Shown: in pieces, positions 18,086-26,708 of the stretch | Layout of the letters: every line of letters begins with the position of its first letter | Numbering within the stretch: the stretch's first letter is position 1 | Source: CAUZIZ01 sp965218775 | GTDB taxonomy: Bacteria > Acidobacteriota > UBA6911 > RPQK01 > JAJDTT01 | Reading direction: 5' to 3' | DNA length: 64,000 bases | NCBI GenBank assembly: GCA_965218775.1 | Contig: CBDCLS010000005.1 | Span: forward strand, 1,364,001 to 1,428,000 | Notes under the pieces: generated by a model | The model's input: the letters and a program-made list of their open reading frames with translations, nothing else | Database searches by the model: none | What the model was told of the DNA's origin: nothing | Made by a program: the position numbers and the translations under genes

Positions 18086-18173
18086 AAGCCTGAAGCGCGA
18101 GCGAGGGGGTGGTCGAATGCTTTTTGGCAACGCATCTCGCAGATTCCCAACCCCTCGCTCGCGCTTCAGGCTT
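18086..18173. repeat. Inverted repeat with 23-bp perfect arms (REP-like)
   Basis: Arms at 18086-18108 and 18151-18173 are exact reverse complements (AAGCCTGAAGCGCGAGCGAG...), with a 42-nt spacer. Only one copy is seen in the window. Together with R1 copy 1 it occupies the 565-nt phoR-pstS gap. Confidence 0.85.
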
Positions 18174-18300
18174 CTATGGCTCAGTCAGTTTCTTTCTCGA
18201 ATGGGGCCAGCACCGCTGGGGGCAGGACTGACCTGAAACTGATTTGCCAACGTAGACGCCGCAGGAAACGGCGCTACGCCCAGGAAACTCGAACCGAAAC

Positions 18301-18338
18301 CTTACGCTTTCTTAACCCAATCTTAACATTCGTTTCAT
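18301..18338 (+). promoter_or_regulatory. Candidate Pho box upstream of pstS
   Basis: Three direct units CTTACG (18301), CTTAAC (18311) and CTTAAC (18322), spaced 10-11 bp, followed by TTTCATA (18333). PhoB/PhoP-type regulators bind direct repeats with an 11-bp period, so this fits a PhoB site about 100-140 bp before the pstS start. No clear -10 was recognised. Confidence 0.5.
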
Positions 18339-18440
18339 ACCCTCTTCTCGGGATCGTTAGATCGATCCCTGGAGTCGGTCGACGGATCGACCTCGTGCGA
18401 CAGCAGCCAGTTCGGGGCAAAGAGAGAAGGAGAGTTGACG

Positions 18441-19343
18441 ATGAAAACGAATTTAAGGCCCTTGGTCGCCTTGATGCTGATCTGGATGGCTGCATGTGGT
18501 AGACCGGGCGATCAGGGAGGGCGAGTCCTGATCCAGAACAAAGGCTCCGACACCCTGGTGAATGTGGCCCAATCCTGGGCGGAGGCCTACCAGAACGTGA
18601 AGCCGGAAGTCGCAATCGCGGTTACCGGAGGAGGCTCCGGCACCGGGATCGCTGCCTTGATCAATGGTACTGTCGACCTGGCGAATTCCAGTCGCGTCAT
18701 GAAGGAGAAGGAAGTAGAATTAGCCTCGAAAGGGGGCAAAAAACCGGTTGAATTCACGGTCGGATACGATGCGGTGGCCGTCTACCTTCACCGGGACAAT
18801 CCACTCGATAACATCAGTCTAGAGAAGCTGGCTGAGATCTACGGTGAGAACGGGACCCTGGACAGCTGGTCTCAATTGGGCGTCGAGGTACCCGGCTGCA
18901 AGGACCAGGAGATAGTCCGGGTGAGCCGCCAAAACAACTCAGGCACCTACGTCTACTTTCGGGAAGCCGTCCTGGGCCGCAGAGACTACAAGCTGGGGTC
19001 CCGTGATATGCACGGCTCCAAGGACGTCGTAGACCTGGTCGAGAACACTCCATGTGCCATCGGTTACAGTGGTCTGGCCTACGCAACCGAACACCTAAAG
19101 CTGGCCTGCATCAGCTCTGAAGCCGGTGGAAGCTGCGTGAATCCGTCAACGCAGACGACAGTAAACAAAAGCTACCCCATCGCTCGCCCCCTGTTCATGT
19201 ACACGCTGGGAGAGCCCGCGGGAGAAACCAAAGAGTATCTGGATTGGATTCTGAGCGAAGAGGGCCAGTGCATCATTCAAGATCGGGGCTACGCCCCCGT
19301 GCGAAAAGTCAATTGCAGCGGCCAGCAAGCAGCCGGCTCATAA
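18441..19343 (+). CDS. pstS: Phosphate-binding protein PstS (lipoprotein)
   Basis: ATG 18441 is preceded by GAAGGAGAG at 7-nt spacing; an upstream TTG is less likely. The ~300-residue product begins with a lipoprotein signal (MAAC, Cys19) and has the PstS-like fold: KGSDTLVNVAQSWAE, the phosphate-loop segment GGGSGTGIAALINGTVDLANSSR, and VSRQNNSGTYVYF. It delivers periplasmic phosphate to PstCA. It is first in the operon pstS-phoU-pstC-pstA-pstB1-pstB2. Confidence 0.93.
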   Translation: MKTNLRPLVALMLIWMAACGRPGDQGGRVLIQNKGSDTLVNVAQSWAEAYQNVKPEVAIAVTGGGSGTGIAALINGTVDLANSSRVMKEKEVELASKGGKKPVEFTVGYDAVAVYLHRDNPLDNISLEKLAEIYGENGTLDSWSQLGVEVPGCKDQEIVRVSRQNNSGTYVYFREAVLGRRDYKLGSRDMHGSKDVVDLVENTPCAIGYSGLAYATEHLKLACISSEAGGSCVNPSTQTTVNKSYPIARPLFMYTLGEPAGETKEYLDWILSEEGQCIIQDRGYAPVRKVNCSGQQAAGS

Positions 19344-19362
19344 CCTCTGGGGAGAGATAGAC

Positions 19363-20460
19363 GTGCCCCCCCTTTACGAAGAACGTCTCAATCGTGATCT
19401 GGAACGGATTCGGGATCTTGTTGCCGAGGTCGCGGCCCAGGTGGCCACGGCCCTCAAGAACTCGGTGCAATCGCTTTGCACCATGGACCGGCACCTGGCA
19501 TACCAGACCATTCTAGGCGATCTCCCCATCAATCGGTCCACTCGGGAGATCGACCGCCTTTGCCACCATTTCGTAGCGCGTCACCTTCCCAGTGCCGGCC
19601 ACTTGCGCTTCATCTCTTCAGTCCTACGGCTCAGCCTGGAGCTGGAACGACTTGGGGACTACGCCGTAACCATCTGCCGAGAGACCGTCGACCTTTCCGG
19701 TCCGCTCGAAGAGACCCTGCAGAGAGAGGTCGAGAGGATGGCGAAGGACAGCTTCCAGATGTTGGAGCAGGCGACGAAGGCCTTCAACGAGAGGAACTCG
19801 GACCTGGCCCGAGGAACCATGGGCTATGCGGATCAAGTGGAAAGAAGCTTCGGCGTGGTCTTCCGGGAGCTGGTGAAGAAGGGTCAGGAAGGTGCGCTTG
19901 AGGTCAAGGATCTGTTTGCCATTCTGGTCATCTTCAACATGCTGGAAAGGGTCAGCGATCAGGCCAAGAACATCTGCGAGGAAACCGTCTTCGCTCTCAC
20001 GGGTGAAAGGAAACGGCCCAAGGTCTACCGAATCCTCTTTCTGGAGAAAGGGGACGACTGCCGCAGCCAGCTAGCCGTCGGCATCGCCCGCAAGGCCTAT
20101 CCCAACAGTGGGAGCTACAGCAGCGCAGGCATCACACCCGCGAAAGGGATCGAAGGACTCCTCGGCAGCTTCATGGAAGAGCACGGGCTCCCCTTCGAAG
20201 AGGCGAAGCCCCGTCCCTTGGACTGGGTAGCCGAGGAACTGGGAAGCTTTCATGTGGTGGTGAGCCTTGAAGGTCCCATCGAGGACTATCTCAAAGACAT
20301 TCCCTTCAATACAGCAGCCCTGGAATGGGCCATTCCGGCCCCCCTGTCAAGCGACCGCAGCGAAGAGGAAAGACGCGCGACCTTCCGTGAAATCCATCAG
20401 GAGACCTCTCTGAAGATTCGGGAGCTGATCGAGATCCTCCACGGGAAAGAGGCCTCCTAA
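19363..20460 (+). CDS. phoU: PhoU fused to a degenerate low-molecular-weight phosphatase-like domain
   Basis: GTG start after GGGGAGAG. Residues 1-212 are a PhoU domain with two three-helix repeats and the expected E-x-x-R-x-x-D motifs (LELERLGDYAV, NMLERVSDQAKNICEE). Residues about 220-365 resemble low-molecular-weight protein-tyrosine phosphatase/ArsC (RILFLEKGDDCRSQLAVGIA). In that family the loop reads C-x5-R; here the catalytic Cys is Glu228, while Cys233-Arg234-Ser235 remain. It is therefore unlikely to be an active phosphatase and may be a binding or regulatory module. PhoU normally links PstB and PhoR to shut off the regulon; its place between pstS and pstC supports this. Confidence 0.82.
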   Translation: MPPLYEERLNRDLERIRDLVAEVAAQVATALKNSVQSLCTMDRHLAYQTILGDLPINRSTREIDRLCHHFVARHLPSAGHLRFISSVLRLSLELERLGDYAVTICRETVDLSGPLEETLQREVERMAKDSFQMLEQATKAFNERNSDLARGTMGYADQVERSFGVVFRELVKKGQEGALEVKDLFAILVIFNMLERVSDQAKNICEETVFALTGERKRPKVYRILFLEKGDDCRSQLAVGIARKAYPNSGSYSSAGITPAKGIEGLLGSFMEEHGLPFEEAKPRPLDWVAEELGSFHVVVSLEGPIEDYLKDIPFNTAALEWAIPAPLSSDRSEEERRATFREIHQETSLKIRELIEILHGKEAS

Positions 20461-21372
20461 GTGCTCCCTTCCATACAGGACCAGCGAAACCTGGCCTGGT
20501 TTGTCGACAAAGCTGTCCAGGTGGTGGTGTTCGTAGGTGGATGCTCGGCCATTGTGTTCATTCTGGGTATTTTCATCTTCATCGCCAAGGAGGGGATAGG
20601 CTTCGCCTGGAACACGCTGGATGTGGGGGAGTTCTTCACCTCTCCCCGGTGGAGGCCAGCCTCGGATGTCAATCCTACCTTCGGTGCCCTGGCCCTGATC
20701 CTGGGAACCGCGAGCGTCACCGGTACTGCCATGTTGGTGGCCATCCCCTTTTCGCTTGGGGGTGCCATCTATATCGGCGAGTTTGCATCCAACCGGACCC
20801 GTGAGATTCTGAAGATCCTGGTCGAGCTGCTGGCTGCAATCCCTTCGGTGGTGTGGGGATTCATCGCCTTGACCCTGATGAACCCGTTGATCATCGAGCT
20901 CTTCGACGTACCCATAGGTCTCAACATCCTCAATTCAGGTCTCATTCTGGGACTGATGGCGGCTCCGATCATGACCACGATTGCCGAGGACGCTTTGAAG
21001 GCGGTTCCCGATCAATATCGGGAGGCCGCCGAGGCCATGGGTGCTACCCGCTGGCAGATCATCTGGAAGGTCGTGCTGCCGGCCTCCAAGAAAGGTTTGG
21101 TTGCCGCCATATTACTGGGCGTCGGCCGCGGCTTCGGAGAGACCATGGCGGTCCTGATGGCCAGCGGTCATTCCATCAACCTGCCCACCAGTGTCTTCGA
21201 TTCAGTTCGCGCTTTGACGGCAACCATCGCTGCTGAGCTGGGCGAGACTGCGGCAGGATCGGACCATTACCAAGCCCTTTTTGCGCTGGGAATCTTGCTC
21301 TTTCTGGTGACCTTCGTCATCAACCTCTGTGCTGACCTTCTGGTTCGCGGAACCGGCAAGGGGCGAAGCTAG
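20461..21372 (+). CDS. pstC: Phosphate ABC transporter permease PstC
   Basis: GTG start immediately after the phoU stop. A 303-residue protein with about six membrane helices and the permease (EAA) loop EAAEAMGATRWQIIWKVVLPAS that contacts the ATPase. PstC pairs with PstA. The first bases (AGTGCTCCCTTCCATA) match a short motif repeated in two other spacers of the window, so the start region may be partly repeat-derived. Confidence 0.93.
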   Translation: MLPSIQDQRNLAWFVDKAVQVVVFVGGCSAIVFILGIFIFIAKEGIGFAWNTLDVGEFFTSPRWRPASDVNPTFGALALILGTASVTGTAMLVAIPFSLGGAIYIGEFASNRTREILKILVELLAAIPSVVWGFIALTLMNPLIIELFDVPIGLNILNSGLILGLMAAPIMTTIAEDALKAVPDQYREAAEAMGATRWQIIWKVVLPASKKGLVAAILLGVGRGFGETMAVLMASGHSINLPTSVFDSVRALTATIAAELGETAAGSDHYQALFALGILLFLVTFVINLCADLLVRGTGKGRS

Positions 21373-22241
21373 TGTTCGAGGCGACCGAGCTCAACAAACG
21401 CAACCTGAGAGTCCAGGGACGCCTGCGGGTACTGTTCCTGACCATGACGGCAATGTTGATCGCGCCCGTGGTGATCATCCTGGGGGTCCTGATCCAGCGC
21501 GGAGTTCCCGCTCTCTCGCTCAGCTTCCTCTTTTCCTTTCCGGAAAAGGGGATGACGGCTGGAGGCATCTTTCCGGCCCTGCTGGGCACCCTGATACTGG
21601 TCCTGACTGCCCTGCTGTTCTCGGTCCCGCTGGGAGTCGCCGCAGCCATCTACCTGAGCGAATACGCACCCGACAACTGGCTGACACGCCTGATCAACCT
21701 GGCCATAATTAACCTGGCCGGAGTCCCTTCCATCGTCCATGCTCTCTTTGGCGTGGGAGCCTTTGTTCTCTTCTTCAGATTTGGAACCAGCATCCTGGCA
21801 GCTGCCTTGACCCTGGCAATCATGACGCTTCCGGTGGTGATTGTGGCGACGCGGGAATCGCTTCAAGCCGTGCCTCAGGCTTTCCGGGAGGCCTGTTGGA
21901 GTATGGGTGCCACCCGCTGGCAGGCGATTCGGAAGGTCGTTCTCCCCAATGCGGGTAGCGGCATCTTGACCGGCGTCATTCTGGAGGTCTCTCGAACCGC
22001 CGGAGAGACGGCGCCCATCATGTTCACAGGCGCCGCGTTCTTCCTACCATTCCTACCCCAGAGCGTCTTCGACCAGACAATGGCACTCTCGCTTCACCTG
22101 TTCGTGATTTCTACTCAGGTTCCTGGGGTACCGGAACACCTGCCCTACGGCGTCGCACTACTCCTGATTGGCATCGTCCTCGTCATGAACTCCTTCTCCA
22201 TTGGCTTTCGCATGTATCTCCGGGGAAAGAAGAAGTGGTAG
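21372..22241 (+). CDS. pstA: Phosphate ABC transporter permease PstA
   Basis: GTG start overlapping the last base of the pstC stop. A 289-residue permease with about six membrane helices, the PstA hallmark SEYAPDNWLTRLINLAI, and the EAA loop REACWSMGATRWQAIRKVVL. It forms the inner-membrane channel with PstC. The 3' end overlaps pstB1 by 7 bp. Confidence 0.93.
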   Translation: MFEATELNKRNLRVQGRLRVLFLTMTAMLIAPVVIILGVLIQRGVPALSLSFLFSFPEKGMTAGGIFPALLGTLILVLTALLFSVPLGVAAAIYLSEYAPDNWLTRLINLAIINLAGVPSIVHALFGVGAFVLFFRFGTSILAAALTLAIMTLPVVIVATRESLQAVPQAFREACWSMGATRWQAIRKVVLPNAGSGILTGVILEVSRTAGETAPIMFTGAAFFLPFLPQSVFDQTMALSLHLFVISTQVPGVPEHLPYGVALLLIGIVLVMNSFSIGFRMYLRGKKKW

Positions 22242-23035
22242 AGCAGATTACCGCTTCGCCGGGCGCTCCCCCTCTCGCCGATGAGACCGTTCTGGAGGTA
22301 GACGATCTCTCTGTCAGCTACGAGGGCCGTCTGGCCTTGAGTGGCGTGAGTCTTTCGGTCAAGAGAAATGAGGTCTTCGGCATCATCGGTCCTGCCAATG
22401 GCGGCAAAACCTCCCTGCTGAAAGCCATCAATCGAATGGATCTGTTCAATCCCTCGATGAAGGTGACGGGGAATATCCTCTTCCAGGGGCGCAGTACCTC
22501 CCAATGGCGAAACGTCTACGCGCTGCGCGCGCAGATCGGCGTGGTCTTCCCCCTCCCGGTAGGGCTCCCCTTGAGCGTCTATGACAACGTGGCCCTGGCC
22601 CCCCGTCTGACTGGAGTCAGGAAAAAGGCCGATCTCGATATCGTGGTCGAGCGCTGTCTCAGACGGGCCGCCCTGTGGGACGAGGTTCGAGATCGCTTGG
22701 ACTCGCTGGGGAGCTTACTCTCCGGAGGACAGCAGCAGAGACTCACGATCGCTCGTGCGCTTTCACAGAAGCCCAAGCTGCTCATGCTCGACGAGTTTTC
22801 GATTGCAGTCGATCCCGTGACAACGATGCGCATCGAGGATGTCCTGAAGGAGCTCAAATCAGAGATGACCATCATCCTGGTCACTAATCTGGTCCAGCAA
22901 GCACGGCGGCTGGCCGATCGCAACGCCTTCTTCCTGAGTGGAAACTGCGTTGAAATCGGTCCCACGGAAGAGATGTTCTCCGGATCGGTCCAGGATGACC
23001 GGACGCGCGACTACATCTTGGGACGCTTCGGTTGA
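22235..23035 (+). CDS. pstB: Phosphate ABC transporter ATPase PstB1 (degenerate Q- and H-loops)
   Basis: A 266-residue PstB-type ATPase starting at a GTG that overlaps pstA. Walker A is GPANGGKT (52-59), signature LSGGQQQR is intact (162-169), and Walker B is LLMLDEF with Glu187. Two catalytic-cycle residues are changed: the Q-loop Gln is Pro106 (VVFPLP) and the switch His is Asn218 (LVTNLVQQ). The D-loop is also unusual (IAVD for ALD). A second PstB follows with complementary changes, so I infer a PstB1/PstB2 heterodimer with one degenerate ATP site. Confidence 0.9.
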   Translation: MVEQITASPGAPPLADETVLEVDDLSVSYEGRLALSGVSLSVKRNEVFGIIGPANGGKTSLLKAINRMDLFNPSMKVTGNILFQGRSTSQWRNVYALRAQIGVVFPLPVGLPLSVYDNVALAPRLTGVRKKADLDIVVERCLRRAALWDEVRDRLDSLGSLLSGGQQQRLTIARALSQKPKLLMLDEFSIAVDPVTTMRIEDVLKELKSEMTIILVTNLVQQARRLADRNAFFLSGNCVEIGPTEEMFSGSVQDDRTRDYILGRFG

Positions 23036-23925
23036 GTGAAGGAAAGGAGCCGACAGAGTTGAGCGAATCCCTCAAAGAGACCCCTTCCACGCCAGAGGCC
23101 TCCTCGGAAGTCGGCGTTGATCAGGGGAGCCCTTCCGCGGAGAACGGCCAGCAAGCTGTGGCGCTGGCGATCCGTACGCGGAAGCTCAGCCTCTGGTATG
23201 GAACCTTCCAGGCTCTCTTCGAAGTGGACTTCCAGGTCAAGAGCGGTTTGATTACGGCGCTCATAGGACCCTCGGGGTGCGGAAAAACCACGCTGCTCCG
23301 ATGCGTCAATCGGATCAACGAACGGATCAGCTCCTCACACACCCAGGGTTCGGTCGAGGTCTTCGGCCAGGATATATACGAGGAGACGGTAGAGCTGGCT
23401 CAGCTGCGTTGCCAGGTCGGCATGGTCTTCCAGCGACCCAATCCCCTCCCCCTATCCATCCGAGATAACGTGCTTTTTGGCTACGACATCCATACGCCCA
23501 GAAATCCCGAAGGGCATCCCAGGGACAAGGATGAAATTGTCGAGCAGGCCCTGAGGCAGGTCCTTCTCTGGGACACCGTCAAAGACCGCCTGGCAAGGAA
23601 GGCGACCGAGCTTTCCCTGGAAGAACAGCAGAAACTGTGTATCGCCCGTCTGCTACCCGTAAAGCCGACCGTTCTGCTGATGGACGAACCCTGTTCCGCC
23701 CTGGATCCACAGGGGACAGAGGCCGTAGAAGAGCTGCTCTGGGAGCTGAGGGGACAGTACTCCATTCTGATCGTTACTCACAACATGGCTCAAGCCCGGC
23801 GAGCCAGCGATGAGTGTGCGTTCATGCTGTTGGGAAAACTCATCGAGCACAGCAGGACGGAGGAGATGTTCGTCACTCCCGAACATCAGGAAGCCGCCGA
23901 CTACATCGAAGGACGCTACGGCTAG
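23032..23925 (+). CDS. pstB: Phosphate ABC transporter ATPase PstB2 (degenerate signature motif)
   Basis: About 297 residues from a TTG overlapping the pstB1 stop; a TTG nine codons later (23059) has a better ribosome-binding site (AAGGAG). A 40-residue Ser/Glu-rich N-terminal extension precedes the ATPase. Walker A GPSGCGKT (79-86), Q-loop Gln134 (MVFQRP), Walker B LLMDEP, D-loop SALD and switch His250 (IVTHN) are canonical. The ABC signature is LSLEEQQK (194-201) where the family has LSGGQQQR. The defects mirror those of PstB1. Confidence 0.9.
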   Translation: MSEGKEPTELSESLKETPSTPEASSEVGVDQGSPSAENGQQAVALAIRTRKLSLWYGTFQALFEVDFQVKSGLITALIGPSGCGKTTLLRCVNRINERISSSHTQGSVEVFGQDIYEETVELAQLRCQVGMVFQRPNPLPLSIRDNVLFGYDIHTPRNPEGHPRDKDEIVEQALRQVLLWDTVKDRLARKATELSLEEQQKLCIARLLPVKPTVLLMDEPCSALDPQGTEAVEELLWELRGQYSILIVTHNMAQARRASDECAFMLLGKLIEHSRTEEMFVTPEHQEAADYIEGRYG

Positions 23926-24090
23926 TGCAGCTCGCCATAAGTTCTGAGCCAGGGGACAGTAGTCAATCGTTGTCGCTGGCTAGGCGTCGCGAGCGAGGCA
24001 TATCGGGCTATATGTCGAGTCGAGCGCAACAACGCCAGCGGCGACGAGGGGCTGCTGAACCCTGGTTCAAGACTTGTGGCGCGCTGCACT
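23924..24090. repeat. Variable-arm hairpin repeat, copy C
   Basis: Outer arms at 23924-23953 and 24061-24090 pair at 26 of 30 positions; the left arm overlaps the pstB2 stop codon. The core has closing stem CGCTGGC/GCCAGCG and an inner hairpin GCATA-tcgggc-TATATG, with GCGAGCGAGGC and GTCGAGTCGAGCG recalling the cores of B1 and B2. The right arm falsely extends the porin frame upstream. Position between pstB2 and the porin makes an RNA-level role possible. Confidence 0.7.
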
Positions 24091-24117
24091 AGAGGTCGTT
24101 TACAAATGAGGAATACC

Positions 24118-25473
24118 ATGAAGCAGATTTATTCATTCTCTGCACTGATGATGCTAGCTGTATTGCCCCTTGGCGCCCAAGATCAGCAGGAATTGCGCTC
24201 AAGAGTCGAGACTCTGGAACAAGAAGTCGCGGATCTGAAGCGTCTACTCCTACAGATCGGAGGGAAAGATGCCAAACCCAGACCGGCGGAAGAAAAGGTA
24301 GAGCCATCTCAGCACAAGGCAACAATCACCCCCAAGCCCGATCCGTCTACCTTTCGTGCGTATTGGAAAGAAGGAATTCGAATGGATTCTGCCGACCAGA
24401 GCGTCAAGCTCAAACTGGGGGGAAGAATCATGAACGACTGGGTCGCGTTTTCCGCCGATCAGGACGTGGACGAAAACTTCACCCCAGTGGGAGGAACCGA
24501 GTTCCGCACCTCGCGCTTCTACATGCAGGGAACGATTCACAATCGTGTCGAGTTCAAGGCTCAGTACGATTTTGCCGGCAGCGATGCTGATTTCAAGGAT
24601 GTCTGGATTGGAATCAAGAAGATCCCGGGTCTAGGAAAGTTTCGCATTGGCCATTTCAAAGAGCCTTTTGGGCTGGAGTTGATGAACAGTAGCCGATACA
24701 TCACCTTTATGGAGCGTGCCCTGACCAGTTCATTAATGCCTTCAAGAAACACCGGCTTTCTCTTCACTAATCCCCTGGCAGACGAACGGATGACCTGGGC
24801 TGCAGGCGTATTCAAGGATGCTCCGGACACGGGTCTCGGACTTGGCTCGGAGAACTACAGTTTGACCGGCAGGACTACGGGGCTACCCCTGTATGAAGAC
24901 GGAGGTAAAAGACTGGTGCATCTGGGATTGGCCTACAGCCGGAGAAATCCGATCCAAGATCAGCTGCGTCTGAGAGCCAGACCCGAAACCAATCTCTCCA
25001 CTCGGTGGATCGATACCCGAGCCTTTCCGGCACGATCCGAGGACCTCCTGGGCATGGAAGCTGCTCTGGTCCAGGGCCCCTTCTCTCTGCAAAGCGAGTA
25101 TGTGAACGCAGCAACCGACTCTCCAGGGTTGGGAGATCCCTCATTCAACAGCTTCTACGTGTCGGGTAGCTTCTTCCTGACCGGAGAGCACCGACGCTAC
25201 AAGCGTGATACCGGCACCTTCACTCGGGTGCGCCCCAAGGGCAATCTGTTCGGTAACGAAAAAGGGATGGGAGCCTGGCAACTCGCGGCTCGATATTCCC
25301 GCCTGGATTTGAACCACGGCAGCATCCAAGGCGGCAAGCTGAAGAATTTCACCCTTGGGCTCAACTGGTTCTTGAATCCGAACACGAAATTCATGTTTAA
25401 CTACGTCTTGGCGGATCGCGAGGATATCGGAGAAGCCAACATCTTCCAGACCCGCTTCCAGGTCGATTTCTGA
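24118..25473 (+). CDS. OprO/OprP-type phosphate-selective porin
   Basis: ATG 24118 has GAGG upstream and gives a clean signal peptide (MKQIYSFSALMMLAVLPLGA). A short coiled coil follows (LRSRVETLEQEVADLKRLL), as in trimeric OprO/P-type porins, then a beta-rich barrel ending in aromatic Phe (FQTRFQVDF). Typical strands include GGRIMNDWVAF, FRTSRFYMQG, VEFKAQYDFAG and FRIGHFKEPFGLE. Its place after the pst genes supports phosphate or polyphosphate uptake across the outer membrane. In-frame codons before 24118 belong to the repeat arm. Confidence 0.85.
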   Translation: MKQIYSFSALMMLAVLPLGAQDQQELRSRVETLEQEVADLKRLLLQIGGKDAKPRPAEEKVEPSQHKATITPKPDPSTFRAYWKEGIRMDSADQSVKLKLGGRIMNDWVAFSADQDVDENFTPVGGTEFRTSRFYMQGTIHNRVEFKAQYDFAGSDADFKDVWIGIKKIPGLGKFRIGHFKEPFGLELMNSSRYITFMERALTSSLMPSRNTGFLFTNPLADERMTWAAGVFKDAPDTGLGLGSENYSLTGRTTGLPLYEDGGKRLVHLGLAYSRRNPIQDQLRLRARPETNLSTRWIDTRAFPARSEDLLGMEAALVQGPFSLQSEYVNAATDSPGLGDPSFNSFYVSGSFFLTGEHRRYKRDTGTFTRVRPKGNLFGNEKGMGAWQLAARYSRLDLNHGSIQGGKLKNFTLGLNWFLNPNTKFMFNYVLADREDIGEANIFQTRFQVDF

Positions 25474-25548
25474 AGCCGTCAGGGATGCGTCCGAAAAGAA
25501 CCTGACATTGCCATACAGGTGCGTTTCTAAAGTAAGGGTGAGCAAAGC

Positions 25549-26601
25549 ATGGCAGAAGGAAAATCAACCGAGGTACCTCCCACCCCACAAACGGTCGCCG
25601 AGCTAGAAGAGAACCTGAGCACACCCAGTGCCCAGGCTGTGGCTGCGATGGGCCGCCTCTCGGGCGATATCATCCTGTTGGGCGTGGGGGGAAAGATGGG
25701 TCCCACTCTGGCACGAATGGCGAAGCGCGCCTCGCAGGCGGCGGGCATGGATCGGCGTGTGATCGGGGTTTCACGCTTTACCGAACCGGGTGTTCGGGAG
25801 CGGCTGGAAGATCACGGACTAGAAACCATTGCCGGAGATCTGCTTGACGAAGACTTCATTGGCTCGCTGCCCCAGGTCGCGAATGTGGTCTATATGACGG
25901 GCTTCAAATTCGGAGCGAGCACGGATCCATCGATGACCTGGGCCATGAATTGCCATCTGCCGAGCCTCGTCTGTCGGAAATACCGCGACAGCCGTATCGT
26001 CGCCTTTTCGACCGGTAACGTCTATGGAATGGTGGCCAACGACCGCGGAGGATCGATCGAGACTGACGCTCCCAATCCGGTTGGGGAGTATGCTATGGCC
26101 GCCCTGGGCCGGGAGCGGATCTTCCAATATTTCGGCGGTTCCCTGCCACTTCCGGTCGTGTTACTTCGCCTGAACTACGCCACCGAATTGCGCTACGGGG
26201 TGTTGGTGGATCTGGCACAGAAAGTCTGGGCCGAGCAGCCGATCGATCTCACGATGGGACACGTCAACGTGATCTGGCAAGCCGACGCCAACGCCATGGC
26301 GCTGTCAGCCCTGGAACACACCGCTACGCCTCCTTTTCTCGTGAACGTTGCGGGCGAGGAAATACTCTTCATCCGACAGACGGCACAGGAGTTAGGACGA
26401 CTGCTGGACAGACCTGTCCACCTCACGGGCAGTGAAGCGCCTGATGCCCTACTGAGCAACGGCGAAAATGGGCATCGGGTGTTGGGGAAACCGCAAACCG
26501 GCTCCGCTCAGATGCTCCGCTGGACCGCCGACTGGGTCCGCCACGGCGGCAAAACGCTGGGCAAACCGACCGAGTTCCAGAACCGCGAGGGGAGATTCTA
26601 A
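25549..26601 (+). CDS. NAD(P)-dependent epimerase/dehydratase (extended SDR)
   Basis: A 350-residue protein with a Rossmann motif ILLGVGGKMG near residue 45, ISTV-like strand FSTGNVYG, and GEYAMAALGRERIF where the extended SDR catalytic Tyr lies. The usual YxxxK reads Y-A-M-A-A, so the catalytic lysine is absent and activity may differ from standard epimerases. A ribosome-binding site (GGGTGAG) precedes the ATG. It sits downstream of the porin but with its own leader; substrate unknown. Confidence 0.8.
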   Translation: MAEGKSTEVPPTPQTVAELEENLSTPSAQAVAAMGRLSGDIILLGVGGKMGPTLARMAKRASQAAGMDRRVIGVSRFTEPGVRERLEDHGLETIAGDLLDEDFIGSLPQVANVVYMTGFKFGASTDPSMTWAMNCHLPSLVCRKYRDSRIVAFSTGNVYGMVANDRGGSIETDAPNPVGEYAMAALGRERIFQYFGGSLPLPVVLLRLNYATELRYGVLVDLAQKVWAEQPIDLTMGHVNVIWQADANAMALSALEHTATPPFLVNVAGEEILFIRQTAQELGRLLDRPVHLTGSEAPDALLSNGENGHRVLGKPQTGSAQMLRWTADWVRHGGKTLGKPTEFQNREGRF

Positions 26602-26640
26602 GCTGAAACTTGAATAGTGAGCAGTGATCCAGTGAGCAGT
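26602..26640 (-). repeat. Short spacer repeat of ACTGCTCACT type, copy 1
   Basis: Directly after the epimerase stop. Read on the minus strand it gives ACTGCTCACTATTCAAG followed by TTCAGCTTA, almost the same as 57.51-57.54 kb. Related tandem units occur at 48773-48837. Confidence 0.65.
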
Positions 26641-26708
26641 ACCGGAAACAGCTGCAATCGACGGTATAATCCAACTATGAGCTACCTCGACTTGCCAAAG
26701 GCCCACAG

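Noticed and set aside
22235..23925. PstB1 and PstB2 as simple pseudogenes
   Set aside because: Both frames are intact with Walker A and B preserved, and the altered motifs are exactly complementary, which argues against random decay.
24076..24117. Upstream extension of the porin frame (GTG start)
   Set aside because: These codons lie in the right arm of a hairpin repeat and lack a signal peptide; the ATG at 24118 has a ribosome-binding site and a proper leader.
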